The notes under the pieces are model-generated. The model did no database searches and had not been told where the DNA came from. It saw only the letters and a list, made by a program, of their open reading frames with translations. Below are positions 35,144 through 43,435 of a stretch of DNA of 64,000 bases, piece after piece. The stretch is from contig NZ_WJFD01000001.1 in NCBI RefSeq assembly GCF_009647655.1, positions 806,001 through 870,000 of the forward strand, given 5' to 3'. The position numbers and the translations under genes were made by a program. The first letter of the stretch is position 1, and each line of letters begins with the position of its first letter. This stretch comes from Chitinophaga sp. SYP-B3965. GTDB taxonomy: Bacteria > Bacteroidota > Bacteroidia > Chitinophagales > Chitinophagaceae.

Positions 35144-35159
35144 CATTAAAAAGAAAACA

Positions 35160-35927
35160 ATGAAGAAACTCATTTATATAATAGCTGTAATGCTGCTGGC
35201 AGGGGCCTGTAAAAAGGAAGGGCTGCTTACCTATAATGTGAAGGACAATGTCTATTTCGCATACCGGTTCAAAATAGTGCAGAATCCAATTATTGATTCC
35301 ACGGATTTTACATTTGCCTACACGCCACCCGCTATTACAGAAACAATATTTAAACTGCCTGTTGCGGTAACGGGAACGGCTAAAGATTATGACCGTAAAT
35401 TGAGCATTACCATTGATCCGGCCTCTACTGCCGTTGCAGGTAAACACTATGAAGTGCCAACAGAATTTATCCTGCATGCCGGCAGATTAACGGATACCAT
35501 TTTGCTGAAGCTAAAACGCCCTGCAGAACTGAAGGCCAACCCAGTAAATCTGGTGTTCAACCTGCATGCCAATGAAAATTTTGATACCAACCTCAAAGTT
35601 TTATACGGATTTTCAGATACAGTAGATGCCCAGCGGTTCAAGCTGAACATCGCAGATGTGATTGTTCAGGGAACTAGCTGGACGGGCACTTTTGCGCAAT
35701 TTTTCGGAACATTCAGTGTAAAGAAAGTATTGCTGCTGAATGAAGTAGCCGGTATGCCGCTTAATTTCTTTGTGGATGTATCCGTGGGTGGTATTAACCT
35801 GAATGCCCTGGGGCAATATTATGCCATCACCACCAGCCGTTACCTGAATGATCAGGCCGCCGCCGGAAAAAGAGTGTATGAGGACGATGGTGTAACACCC
35901 CTTCTCATGGCACCCGCTTATCAATAA
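35160..35927 (+). CDS. DUF4843-type lipoprotein
   Basis: 255 residues. The ATG at 35160 begins MKKLIYIIAVMLLAGAC with lipobox Cys17; the longer frame from 35004 overlaps SusD and is rejected. The sequence follows the DUF4843 pattern: a YFAYRF strand near the start, FKLPVAVTGTAKDYDRKLSITIDPASTAVAGKHYEVP in several parts, and a D.ILLKLKRP strand. These surface lipoproteins are nearly always coded after SusCD and before a PKD-like lipoprotein, and are thought to be extra ligand-binding components. Function otherwise unknown. Confidence 0.85.
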   Translation: MKKLIYIIAVMLLAGACKKEGLLTYNVKDNVYFAYRFKIVQNPIIDSTDFTFAYTPPAITETIFKLPVAVTGTAKDYDRKLSITIDPASTAVAGKHYEVPTEFILHAGRLTDTILLKLKRPAELKANPVNLVFNLHANENFDTNLKVLYGFSDTVDAQRFKLNIADVIVQGTSWTGTFAQFFGTFSVKKVLLLNEVAGMPLNFFVDVSVGGINLNALGQYYAITTSRYLNDQAAAGKRVYEDDGVTPLLMAPAYQ

Positions 35928-35945
35928 CCACAAAACATCACTAAG

Positions 35946-37475
35946 ATGAAACATCTTTTTATATATCTTCTCGCATTCATCGTCTTTACTTCCTGTTACA
36001 AGGACAAAGGCAATTACGACTATCATGTGATCAATCACTGGACGGTTGAAAACTTCGACAGTACAAAAGGTTATACCGTACTCCTGGGAGATACACTGAA
36101 GATCAATCCTACCTTAAAGTGGAGCAATGATCCCAATCCCAGTGACGCCAACTACAATTATGCATGGTCTTTCCGGTACAGGCCCTCTTCGAACCTGCCC
36201 TTTATAGATACGGTGATAGGTACGGACAAAAACCTGAATGCAAAGATCAATCTCCTGCCCGGTAACTATTCACTCGCATACAGGGTAACGGATAAATCCA
36301 ATGGCGTAACCTTCCAGACGAGGACCAATATATTGGTATCCTCCAAAAACTTTGAAGGCTATATGGTGCTGAACGATGTGAACGGGAAATCAAGGCTGGA
36401 TATGCTGGCTTATTCAAAAGGAACCGGCCTGTTCACACAGTATACAGATGTGTTAAAGGAAATGAACTCTAATCTGCCGGAGCAGGGCAAACCCCGTCAG
36501 GTGTTGTGTATGAATTATGTGGGTACCAATATCACCCCGCTCAACTATGGCATCTTCTTGCTCACGGAAACCGGCACCAACCGCATTCACCAGGAAACAT
36601 TTGCCTATGAGCCTACGATGAATATCCGCTATCTCATGGTGGGTAACATCGCAAATGATTTTAAAGCAGATGTGCTGACCGGTGAAAACCCATCACCTAC
36701 TACGGTGATGTTCTACATGTATGCCAAAGGGAACATGTATGCTTATTCAACTTTATACGGGTATGCTTTCAGGAATGATCCTATCAATGTATACGCTGCT
36801 GCCAGTGCTCCGTTCAAAGTGTCTCCTTATGTAGTAACAGATGGTACGGTGGGAGTGATGTATAATACGGATAAACGTTGTTTTGTGCAGGCTGCTAACT
36901 TCAATAGTTCCTTTGTAGCAGATGTGGTGGCCGCCCGTAATTTCCCTACCGGGCTGGACCTTGTTTGGATGGAAAGGTCTTACAACAGCACCAGCCGTTC
37001 CGTATATGCTGTATTGAAGGATCCGGTGACAGCTAAATATTACCTGCTGCGTTTCCCCATCGCCGGTGCGCAAACATTATTCAAAGAGATCACCGCCCCT
37101 GATTTTGCACAGGCCACCAGTTATGCCGTGAGCCCGGATGTGAATTACCTGTTCTATTCCGTGGGTGGAAAAGTATACGAATATGACTTTAACCTGGGCA
37201 CACCCACTACTACGTTAATGATAGACAAAGGAAACTCCACCATTACTTACATGGGTTTCCCGCATTTCTATAATTCTTTCGTAGCGGCTAATGCCAACAC
37301 CTATAAATTATGGGCCACTTACCTCACTGTAGGTACTTATGATCCTGCCGGCACGCCCGGTGCCAATGGTACGCTGGAATGTTATTCCGTTCCTGAGATC
37401 AGTAAACCACTTGTGAAAACAATGGGATGGACAGGTTTGGGAAAAATAGTAAGCGTAGCATACCGGGAACGATAA
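35946..37475 (+). CDS. PKD-like family lipoprotein
   Basis: 509 residues. Lipobox VFTSC (Cys17), then YKDKGNYDYHVIN, the typical opening of the Bacteroidota PKD-like (PKD_2) lipoproteins. A first Ig/PKD sandwich lies at about 30-125 (YNYAWSFRY, LAYRVTDKSNGVTFQTRTNI), and a long beta-propeller-like region (about 130-500; FEGYMVLNDVNGKSRLDML and repeated strand blocks) follows. It is 18 bp after the DUF4843 gene. It probably enlarges the surface binding complex around SusCD. No enzymatic motif is seen. Confidence 0.85.
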   Translation: MKHLFIYLLAFIVFTSCYKDKGNYDYHVINHWTVENFDSTKGYTVLLGDTLKINPTLKWSNDPNPSDANYNYAWSFRYRPSSNLPFIDTVIGTDKNLNAKINLLPGNYSLAYRVTDKSNGVTFQTRTNILVSSKNFEGYMVLNDVNGKSRLDMLAYSKGTGLFTQYTDVLKEMNSNLPEQGKPRQVLCMNYVGTNITPLNYGIFLLTETGTNRIHQETFAYEPTMNIRYLMVGNIANDFKADVLTGENPSPTTVMFYMYAKGNMYAYSTLYGYAFRNDPINVYAAASAPFKVSPYVVTDGTVGVMYNTDKRCFVQAANFNSSFVADVVAARNFPTGLDLVWMERSYNSTSRSVYAVLKDPVTAKYYLLRFPIAGAQTLFKEITAPDFAQATSYAVSPDVNYLFYSVGGKVYEYDFNLGTPTTTLMIDKGNSTITYMGFPHFYNSFVAANANTYKLWATYLTVGTYDPAGTPGANGTLECYSVPEISKPLVKTMGWTGLGKIVSVAYRER

Positions 37476-37502
37476 TTATTAAAAACGATTTAAACTTTAT
37501 TC

Positions 37503-38579
37503 ATGAAAAAATTCAGCATGCCAAAGGCATTGACCCTGTTTGCCCTGTTGTTTCCCGTAGCCGTTATGGCACAGGAAGGCGCTTACACCGTTTCCCTTGA
37601 TTACGGGCCAGGTGTAACCAATAAGATAATGTTCAACCGTTTTACCCTCAGTACCGGAGGGAAAAAGGATACTGCTATTACCTTGAATGGCAAAGCCACC
37701 TTTTCAGGTATTGTAAATGATGAACGCCAGCGTGGGCAATTAATAGTGATAGAAGGAGATTATCAGAGGGGTGGTTTATTTTATCTGGAACCAGGTAAGA
37801 TCAATATTAATTATCAGGGTAAACATCCTGTGATCAGCGGAACACCACTTAATGAAGATTACCAGGTATTCAGGGAATTGCTCAATGCCACAGTGGATAG
37901 CGCCAATGTAAATAATACGGGTCGTCCAGTGACGGAGTTTGATCCTGGTATGATGAACGCAAGGTTCAATGTGATCATGAAGTTTATGGCTGCGCGTCCT
38001 AAGAGCGAGATCAGTGTGGACCTCTTAAACGAGATCGGTGTTCGTTTCAAAGACAAGGTACAGATGGTGGCCGCATATGATAAACTCACCGCTTCCGCTA
38101 AAAAAACGCCGCAGGGAATAGAATTGCGTAACCGCATCAAAGGTTTGGGCGCAGCTAAAGTAGGAGATATGGCGCCTGTATTTACCACACCGGATACAGA
38201 AGGCAAAAATGTATCATTGGCAGACTACAAAGGAAAATATGTGCTTATTGATTTCTGGGCCACCTGGTGTGTACCCTGCATAGCAGAAATGCCTAACCTG
38301 GTGAAAGCATACAGCACCTACAAAGACAAGAACTTCGATATCCTGGGTGTTTCCCTGGAACGCCCTGATTCAAAAGAACTGTGGCTGAAAGTGATCAAAA
38401 GGGATAACCTCACCTGGAAACACGTGAGCGACATGAAATGGTGGAACTGTACGCCTGCGTTGTTATACAATGTATCGAGCGTACCCGCCAACTTCCTCGT
38501 GGACCCTCAGGGTAAGATCATCGCTACCAATCTTCGCGGAGAAGAACTGCAAAAGAAACTCGCTGAAATCCTTTTATAA
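37503..38579 (+). CDS. TlpA-like periplasmic thioredoxin, first of three tandem paralogues
   Basis: 358 residues with signal peptide ending VMAQ. Residues 25-130 are a DUF4369-like beta domain; 150-215 are helical; the thioredoxin fold from about 222 (GDMAPVFTTPDTEGKNVSLADYKGKYVLIDFWATWC in pattern) has Cys256-Val-Pro-Cys259 and the cis-Pro region VPANFLVDP. It acts in the periplasm as a thiol-disulfide reductase or isomerase. It lies 27 bp after the PKD-like gene and directly before two paralogues. It differs from them in the longer DUF4369 region and an NW..CTPAL insertion before the cis-Pro loop. Confidence 0.9.
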   Translation: MKKFSMPKALTLFALLFPVAVMAQEGAYTVSLDYGPGVTNKIMFNRFTLSTGGKKDTAITLNGKATFSGIVNDERQRGQLIVIEGDYQRGGLFYLEPGKININYQGKHPVISGTPLNEDYQVFRELLNATVDSANVNNTGRPVTEFDPGMMNARFNVIMKFMAARPKSEISVDLLNEIGVRFKDKVQMVAAYDKLTASAKKTPQGIELRNRIKGLGAAKVGDMAPVFTTPDTEGKNVSLADYKGKYVLIDFWATWCVPCIAEMPNLVKAYSTYKDKNFDILGVSLERPDSKELWLKVIKRDNLTWKHVSDMKWWNCTPALLYNVSSVPANFLVDPQGKIIATNLRGEELQKKLAEILL

Positions 38580-38588
38580 ATATCACAT

Positions 38589-39623
38589 ATGAAAACAACA
38601 GGATTATTACTCGCATTACTCTTGCCTGTATTCGTACATGCACAGGACAAAAGTTATGTGATCGACGGAAAGATAAAAACAGATTCCGTATTAGTAGGTA
38701 AGATCTATCTGTATGGAAAAGGCATTAAGCGAGACAGCTGTGTGTTGAAAAATAATACCTATCACTTTGCCAACATACTGGAACCAGAGGGCGCACAGGC
38801 CGTTATAACATGGTGTGATGCACCGGATGAGGAGCGGATAAGAAAGACGGGTAGTTTAGCAGAAACAGGGGCTATTTTCTTTTTTCTATCGCCTGGCAAT
38901 ATCAGGATAGAACATGAACTGGCTTTTGATAAGAAAACAATAACCGGCTCTCCATTACAGGTGGAGTATGATAATGTTGTGAAAGCCATCCGTGCCAGTA
39001 ATGGTGATAAAGATCCTGTATTAAAAGAATATATCCGCTCACATCCTAACTCCTGGTTGAGTTTTGCTTTCCTCAGAGATCGTGCAAGATACTTTGGCCC
39101 GGAAGTAGCAGACAGTCTTTACCGCTCCCTGAGCGATAACCTGAAAAAGGATCCGGAGATAAAGAAACTGGATGTACAGCTAACTGCAGCAGTGGCAGTG
39201 GGTATCGGTAAAATAGCCCCTGAATTCACGCTGAATGATCCGGAAGGTAAACCGGTGTCTTTATCATCTTATCGTGGCAAATATGTACTCGTAGATTTCT
39301 GGGCCAGCTGGTGTGTACCCTGCCGCGCAGAAAGTCCTTATGTAAAGAGGGCATATGATGTACACAAAAGCAAAGGATTAGAGATATTAGGCATTTCGCT
39401 GGATACGCAGGCTTCCCGCGATAAATGGATAGAGGCCATTAAAAAGGATGGACTCACCTGGACGCAAGTGTCTGACCTGGTAGGACCGGAAAGCCCTGTG
39501 GCGAAAGCATATGGCGTAGAGGGCATTCCCGCTAACTTTTTGATCGATCCCCTCGGTAAAGTGATTGCCGTTAATCTCAGGGGAGGAGACGTAGAACTTA
39601 AGATTGCACAACTCGTTAAATAA
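38589..39623 (+). CDS. TlpA-like periplasmic thioredoxin, second of three paralogues
   Basis: 344 residues with signal peptide MKTTGLLLALLLPVFVHAQ. N-terminal DUF4369-like domain (SYVIDGKIKTDSVLVGKIYLY), helical linker with SHPNSWLSFAFLRD, and the thioredoxin domain with WASWCVPCRAESP (Cys242, Cys245) and IPANFLIDPLGKVIA. SHP.SWLS in the linker is shared with the third paralogue, so these two are the closer pair. It starts 9 bp after the first TlpA gene, and its TAA overlaps the ATG of the third by one base (39623). Confidence 0.9.
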   Translation: MKTTGLLLALLLPVFVHAQDKSYVIDGKIKTDSVLVGKIYLYGKGIKRDSCVLKNNTYHFANILEPEGAQAVITWCDAPDEERIRKTGSLAETGAIFFFLSPGNIRIEHELAFDKKTITGSPLQVEYDNVVKAIRASNGDKDPVLKEYIRSHPNSWLSFAFLRDRARYFGPEVADSLYRSLSDNLKKDPEIKKLDVQLTAAVAVGIGKIAPEFTLNDPEGKPVSLSSYRGKYVLVDFWASWCVPCRAESPYVKRAYDVHKSKGLEILGISLDTQASRDKWIEAIKKDGLTWTQVSDLVGPESPVAKAYGVEGIPANFLIDPLGKVIAVNLRGGDVELKIAQLVK

Positions 39624-40657
39624 TGATCATGATCAAAAAAATAATCATCTCAACCCTGGTAACATTACCATTGCTGAGTGCCGCACAAAAAAAGCCCTTT
39701 AGCATTGATGGAAAGATAAACATGGATAGCATTCCGTCCGGTAAAATCTACCTTGCCTATAATGACAACGGAGCAGAAATGAGAGATAGCTCCAGTATCG
39801 TCAACAAAACCTATCATTTCAAAGGGGAGATGTACGATGGCGCTGTGAAAGCTAACCTCTACTGGGAAGACAGAACAGCAGACAAAACAAAACGTTTCAA
39901 AGGATTTGCACAGTTCTACACAGGGCCAGGTAAAGTAAAAGTAACGAACAAAAGCAAGTTTAATGACATGGAGATCACCGGTTCTCCAACAGAAGACGAT
40001 GCCCGTTTGTTTGCACAGCAAAATGGTGCCGGCCGCCCTACTAAAGAGCCCATGGTAGCATTTATTAAATCCCATCCGGATTCATGGTTAAGTGTTGTTT
40101 TTATAGACAATTTGGTGATAGATCTGCGCAACCTTACACTGGATGAAATAGATGGACTGATCGCTGGTTTAAGTCCCGCTCTCCGGGAATATGATACCAT
40201 AAAGGATATCAAAACATTAACTGCAAGCAGGCGTGTAGCCATAGTAGGTAACCCTGCCATTGAATTCACCGCCCCGGATGTGAACGGCAAGATCGTATCC
40301 TTATCTTCTTACCGTGGTAAATATGTAATGATAGATTTCTGGGCTAGCTGGTGCCATCCCTGCCGCGCAGAAAACCCAAATGTAACAGCTGCCTACGAAC
40401 GCTTCAAAGACAAAGGCTTTAACGTACTAAGCGTATCCCTGGATATGACCAAAGAACCCTGGCTCAAAGCCGTAAAGCAGGATAGCCTCGCATGGACACA
40501 GGTATCTAACCTAAAAGGTTTTAAAGATGAAGTAGCTGTTAAATACGGCATTCATGCCATCCCTGATAATTTCCTGATAGATCCGAAAGGGAATATTATT
40601 GCGAAAGGATTACATGGAGAAGAACTGCATAAAAAACTGGCAGAGATATTTAAGTAG
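39623..40657 (+). CDS. TlpA-like periplasmic thioredoxin, third of three paralogues
   Basis: 344 residues. The start ATG overlaps the previous stop as TAATG; an ATG six bases later (MIKKII) is an alternative. Signal peptide ends LSAAQ. DUF4369-like domain (FSIDGKINMDSIPSGKIYLAY), linker SHPDSWLSVVFIDN, thioredoxin domain with WASWCHPCRAENP (Cys244, Cys247), so the redox motif is CHPC rather than CVPC, and IPDNFLIDPKGNIIA. CHPC motifs (as in DsbA CPHC-like neighbours) usually shift the redox potential, so the three proteins may not be redundant. It ends the operon; A-rich repeats follow. Confidence 0.9.
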   Translation: MIMIKKIIISTLVTLPLLSAAQKKPFSIDGKINMDSIPSGKIYLAYNDNGAEMRDSSSIVNKTYHFKGEMYDGAVKANLYWEDRTADKTKRFKGFAQFYTGPGKVKVTNKSKFNDMEITGSPTEDDARLFAQQNGAGRPTKEPMVAFIKSHPDSWLSVVFIDNLVIDLRNLTLDEIDGLIAGLSPALREYDTIKDIKTLTASRRVAIVGNPAIEFTAPDVNGKIVSLSSYRGKYVMIDFWASWCHPCRAENPNVTAAYERFKDKGFNVLSVSLDMTKEPWLKAVKQDSLAWTQVSNLKGFKDEVAVKYGIHAIPDNFLIDPKGNIIAKGLHGEELHKKLAEIFK

Positions 40658-40688
40658 TTTGATGTCCTCTCTAAAATGAGAAGAAAGA

Positions 40689-40821
40689 CGCTCTCATAAA
40701 AAAACTTAAAACAAGAAACAGCGTTCTCGTAAAACAAACTTAAAATAAAAGAACGCTCTCATAAAAAATCTAAAATAATAAAAACAGCGCTCTCGCAAAA
40801 AAAACTCTCCCATAAAAAAGA
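40689..40821. repeat. Four degenerate A-rich tandem repeats of about 33 bp
   Basis: The core CGYTCTCRYAAAA recurs at 40689, 40722, 40754 and 40788 (spacing 33, 32 and 34 bp), each followed by an A-rich tail with AACTTAAAA-like words. A degenerate fifth copy (ACTCTCCCATAAA) follows near 40803. It lies in the 209-bp gap between the convergent third TlpA and GH97 genes. Units vary too much for a CRISPR array, and there are no unique spacers. Confidence 0.75.
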
Positions 40822-40856
40822 AAAAAAATACCGCCCTTTGCAGCGCGGCATACACT

Positions 40857-40885
40857 GGGCAGCCCTTTAAAGGCTGCCCATTTTT
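40857..40885 (+). terminator. Terminator for the SusCD/TlpA operon
   Basis: GGGCAGCC (40857-40864) pairs with GGCTGCCC (40872-40879) around CTTTAAA, followed by ATTTTTA. The loop contains the stop codon of the convergent GH97 gene (40867-40869), so the stem reaches into that coding region. Confidence 0.8.
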
Positions 40886-42720
40886 ATTTGCATCACTAAC
40901 CCACCAGTAGGAGGGAGTTTGAATTTTTTAACACCCTTTATAGAGACTTTTTCCTGCATAAACTTATTATCCTTATCAGAGATCACCAGCGCTTCATAAT
41001 TCCCTTTGCCTGAAAGAAAATCCGCCCGCAACACAAACTCCTTCTCCTGCTCAGTGCCATTAATAACCGCCACATACCAAACCTTCCCCTTCCTTTTAGC
41101 AAAAGCCGCCAGCTCACCAATCTCACTTCCCGGCAGGACCCTTGTTTCATCCCATGTAACCGGCAATACCTGCAGCAAAGGAATAATAGGCGCATACAAA
41201 GGATCATTGATAATGGTAGAAGGATTCTCCGCCATACATTGAAAAGGAGAATTAAAAAGATAAAACAAAGCCAGCTGATGCGTATAAGTAGTAGGCCCTT
41301 TGTTAGAAAAGAAACCAGGCGTATAATCTCCATGCCCGCAGAGAAAACGCGTAAAAGGAAGCGCCGCATTATGCCAGGCAGGAATAGGTTCTTTCATAAT
41401 ATTCAACTCCATCCCCCGTATCCCTTCCCGCGTCATTTCATTGGGATAAGTAATACTCTCACCGGTAGGCGCATGGCACCCATGAAAATTCACCATAAGC
41501 TTACGGGCTGCACAAGCCTTAAGGAATCCGATCTCAAAATCAACGAGCGGTTTCGCCTCACTGTTCATGAAATCCGTTTTAACCCCGGCTGCACCAAACA
41601 TCGCCACACTATCCAGGAAAGCATCCCGCTGCTGAGGGTCTCTCAGCCATTTAGAATCTTTCCATACCCACACTTTTACATGCCGGGCTGCTGCATATTG
41701 ACAGATATCTCTCAACTGTTGCCATTTATCCGGCCAGATAGTTTCCCATCCTTCATCCAGTAAAGTATAATTGAATTGCAACTTTGCAGCCGCATCAATG
41801 AAACGCTTTTCTTCTTCCGGCTGCATGAAATTCTCCTTACGCGTGATCCAGCTCCAGACAGCCTTCCCGGGTTGTATATAACTCACATCTTTAAACAACA
41901 TTTTATCCGGTGCCGGATTCAACGCAGCAATGATCCCATTGTTCACAAGGGAGTTCAGATCAGTTGCATAAAGGATCACCCGCCATGGTGTATACTGTCC
42001 ACCCTGCACCTCAAAACCTTTATCACCTTCCGTAAAATTCACCTGCATCGTTCTGTTACCCTTTGCTTCCAACCGCATGCCACTGTAATTATATAAAGCC
42101 GCTTCCGTGATCACCATATAACTTTTATCCCGCAGCTGCATCACCAATGGTTTGCCCTGCACAGGGCCTGAAGAAGAAATAACAGGCAAACTATCCACTG
42201 AAGTATGCATCCACCATCCGGCATAGGATTTTAATTTCCAGTCACTGTTCCTTTCAAAGAACCAGACCTTAGAAGCAGCAGGTATCTTAAATGAAGTGAG
42301 TTCTTTTTGTAGTGTTCCGGTGGTGGGGATCTTATACCGGAAAGCACAGCCATCTTTAAACAGGCGGAATTCCATTACAAGGCCCTTCATGTTTATTTCA
42401 TACACGCGGCTGTTATTGAGTACTGCGTTTTTGTTAGCTCCTGTTTTGCCGGCCGTTGCGCTTTTGTTACCACCCGCAGCTTTAATATCATACTGCCGCA
42501 ATATTTTAACCCCTGTTACACCCTCCCCCAAAAAAATACCCCCTAATTGTAATCCTAGCACTGAGGGCTCCACAATCAGCTGCTGACCAACCCGGACACT
42601 ATAACTATTTGCAGATAAGGATACGGAAACGTTGCCGGAGGGATCCGTTAAAACAGATTGTGCAACTGCAGAAACCTGCAACAATAGCAGGCATATCATA
42701 TATACGTGGAATCTGGCCAT
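40867..42720 (-). CDS. GH97 family glycoside hydrolase (alpha-galactosidase/alpha-glucosidase type)
   Basis: 617 residues with signal peptide ending VAVAQ-like. The N-terminal beta-sandwich (about 22-275) has the GH97 segment CAFRYKIP (125-132). The catalytic barrel (about 280-530) shows LLDEGWE (321-327), KVWVWKDSKW, GVKTDFMNSE with Asp383, FHGCHAP and NEMTREGIRGME (427-438). The C-terminal sandwich follows. The Asp in KTDFM corresponds, in my recollection, to the nucleophile of the retaining alpha-galactosidase branch rather than the inverting SusB branch. Its promoter (42728-42735) and two palindromes (42782-42813) suggest independent control. Confidence 0.9.
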   Translation of the reverse strand: MARFHVYMICLLLLQVSAVAQSVLTDPSGNVSVSLSANSYSVRVGQQLIVEPSVLGLQLGGIFLGEGVTGVKILRQYDIKAAGGNKSATAGKTGANKNAVLNNSRVYEINMKGLVMEFRLFKDGCAFRYKIPTTGTLQKELTSFKIPAASKVWFFERNSDWKLKSYAGWWMHTSVDSLPVISSSGPVQGKPLVMQLRDKSYMVITEAALYNYSGMRLEAKGNRTMQVNFTEGDKGFEVQGGQYTPWRVILYATDLNSLVNNGIIAALNPAPDKMLFKDVSYIQPGKAVWSWITRKENFMQPEEEKRFIDAAAKLQFNYTLLDEGWETIWPDKWQQLRDICQYAAARHVKVWVWKDSKWLRDPQQRDAFLDSVAMFGAAGVKTDFMNSEAKPLVDFEIGFLKACAARKLMVNFHGCHAPTGESITYPNEMTREGIRGMELNIMKEPIPAWHNAALPFTRFLCGHGDYTPGFFSNKGPTTYTHQLALFYLFNSPFQCMAENPSTIINDPLYAPIIPLLQVLPVTWDETRVLPGSEIGELAAFAKRKGKVWYVAVINGTEQEKEFVLRADFLSGKGNYEALVISDKDNKFMQEKVSIKGVKKFKLPPTGGLVMQIKMGSL

Positions 42721-42727
42721 GATGCAG

Positions 42728-42735
42728 CAAATTTA
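42728..42735 (-). promoter_or_regulatory. -7 promoter element TAAATTTG of the GH97 gene
   Basis: An exact TAnnTTTG on the minus strand, ending 7 bp before the ATG at 42720. Transcripts would have a leader of only a few bases. Confidence 0.55.
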
Positions 42736-42781
42736 TACTACTGTCCCACACCTGCGCAGAAGGCAACCCCTAAAATGGAGA

Positions 42782-42813
42782 GGGAACATTCCCAATTTAG
42801 CGGGAAGGTTCCC
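42782..42813. promoter_or_regulatory. Twin palindromes GGGAA-NN-TTCCC upstream of GH97
   Basis: GGGAA-CA-TTCCC (42782-42793) and GGGAA-GG-TTCCC (42802-42813) have centres exactly 20 bp apart, about two helical turns, roughly 50 bp upstream of the GH97 -7 element. This is operator-like. On RNA the same 32 bases can fold as one long stem (GGGAAC to GTTCCC outside, TTCCC to GGGAA inside), so a terminator role for the lipoprotein gene ending at 42822 is also possible, although no T tract follows on the minus strand. Confidence 0.6.
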
Positions 42814-42821
42814 AAATACCT

Positions 42822-43355
42822 TTAATCCACGATGTAGGTCTGGGAGGAAGCCATTCCCTGATCTTCAAATTTCACTTTTGTAATCCCTGACTGCTTCGGT
42901 ATCCTCACAAGATAGAACTTCCTTTCGTAGGTATAAGTATGCCCCAGGGTAGCAGGAACACTATCCAGCCGGATTAAAGTATAAGGAATATGAAGGATAC
43001 AGTTTTTAATATAAGCAGTGTCCATCTTAAGGGATAAAGAGATGTCCTTCAGCACAGGCTGCCCACCCTCCAATACACCTATTTTATTATCTACAAGAAT
43101 GCCCGTTATCAGATAGCGGGAAAAATCAATGTCCGGAGAAGGAAGAAAGAACTTTTCGAAATGCTCCTTATCATCGAATTTATAAGTATTAATGACCATA
43201 ATAAACCTGGCATCAGGGCTTAGTTGACAGGATCTTAATTCATCCGGGGTATAAGCTTTGTAGGTGCTGTCCGTACAGGGAGCCGGTTGCTTTTTAGCTT
43301 GTTTCGTATTACAGGCCACCAAAAAGAGCACGATAAGGAGGTAATAGGTTTTCAT
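42822..43355 (-). CDS. Small lipoprotein, hypothetical, 177 aa
   Basis: Lipobox LFLVAC (Cys15), then a lysine-rich tether (KQAKKQPAP). The mature part is about 150 residues, largely beta (ARFIMVINTYKFDD, RYLITGILVDNKIGVLEGGQPV, KFYLVRIPKQSGITKVKFEDQ), with no family I recognise. Probably an anchored periplasmic or surface protein. It is upstream of GH97 on the same strand, separated by the twin palindromes. It is divergent from the RDD gene, and its promoter region shares two palindromes at 43381-43416. Confidence 0.7.
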   Translation of the reverse strand: MKTYYLLIVLFLVACNTKQAKKQPAPCTDSTYKAYTPDELRSCQLSPDARFIMVINTYKFDDKEHFEKFFLPSPDIDFSRYLITGILVDNKIGVLEGGQPVLKDISLSLKMDTAYIKNCILHIPYTLIRLDSVPATLGHTYTYERKFYLVRIPKQSGITKVKFEDQGMASSQTYIVD

Positions 43356-43380
43356 AGACAGGTGTTAATATGGTGAATAA

Positions 43381-43416
43381 AATTAATGATTAATTCGCTA
43401 AAAGCATTATTTTTAG
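43381..43416. promoter_or_regulatory. Two palindromes in the divergent lipoprotein/RDD promoter
   Basis: AATTAAT-G-ATTAATT (43381-43395) is a perfect 15-bp palindrome. CTAAAA (43398-43403) and TTTTAG (43411-43416) pair around GCATTAT. Both lie between starts at 43355 (-) and 43436 (+). They are AT-rich, so chance symmetry is possible. Confidence 0.35.
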
Positions 43417-43435
43417 CCATCCTAACCTATAAAAT

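Noticed and set aside
35004..35159. Longer start for the DUF4843 lipoprotein
   Set aside because: It overlaps the SusD coding sequence; the ATG at 35160 starts an exact lipoprotein signal.
39665..40075. Minus-strand 136-codon frame in the third TlpA gene
   Set aside because: Antisense to a clear thioredoxin-family gene; no motif.
40689..40821. Possible CRISPR array
   Set aside because: Repeats differ from one another in many positions, units are contiguous without unique spacers, and no cas genes are in the window.
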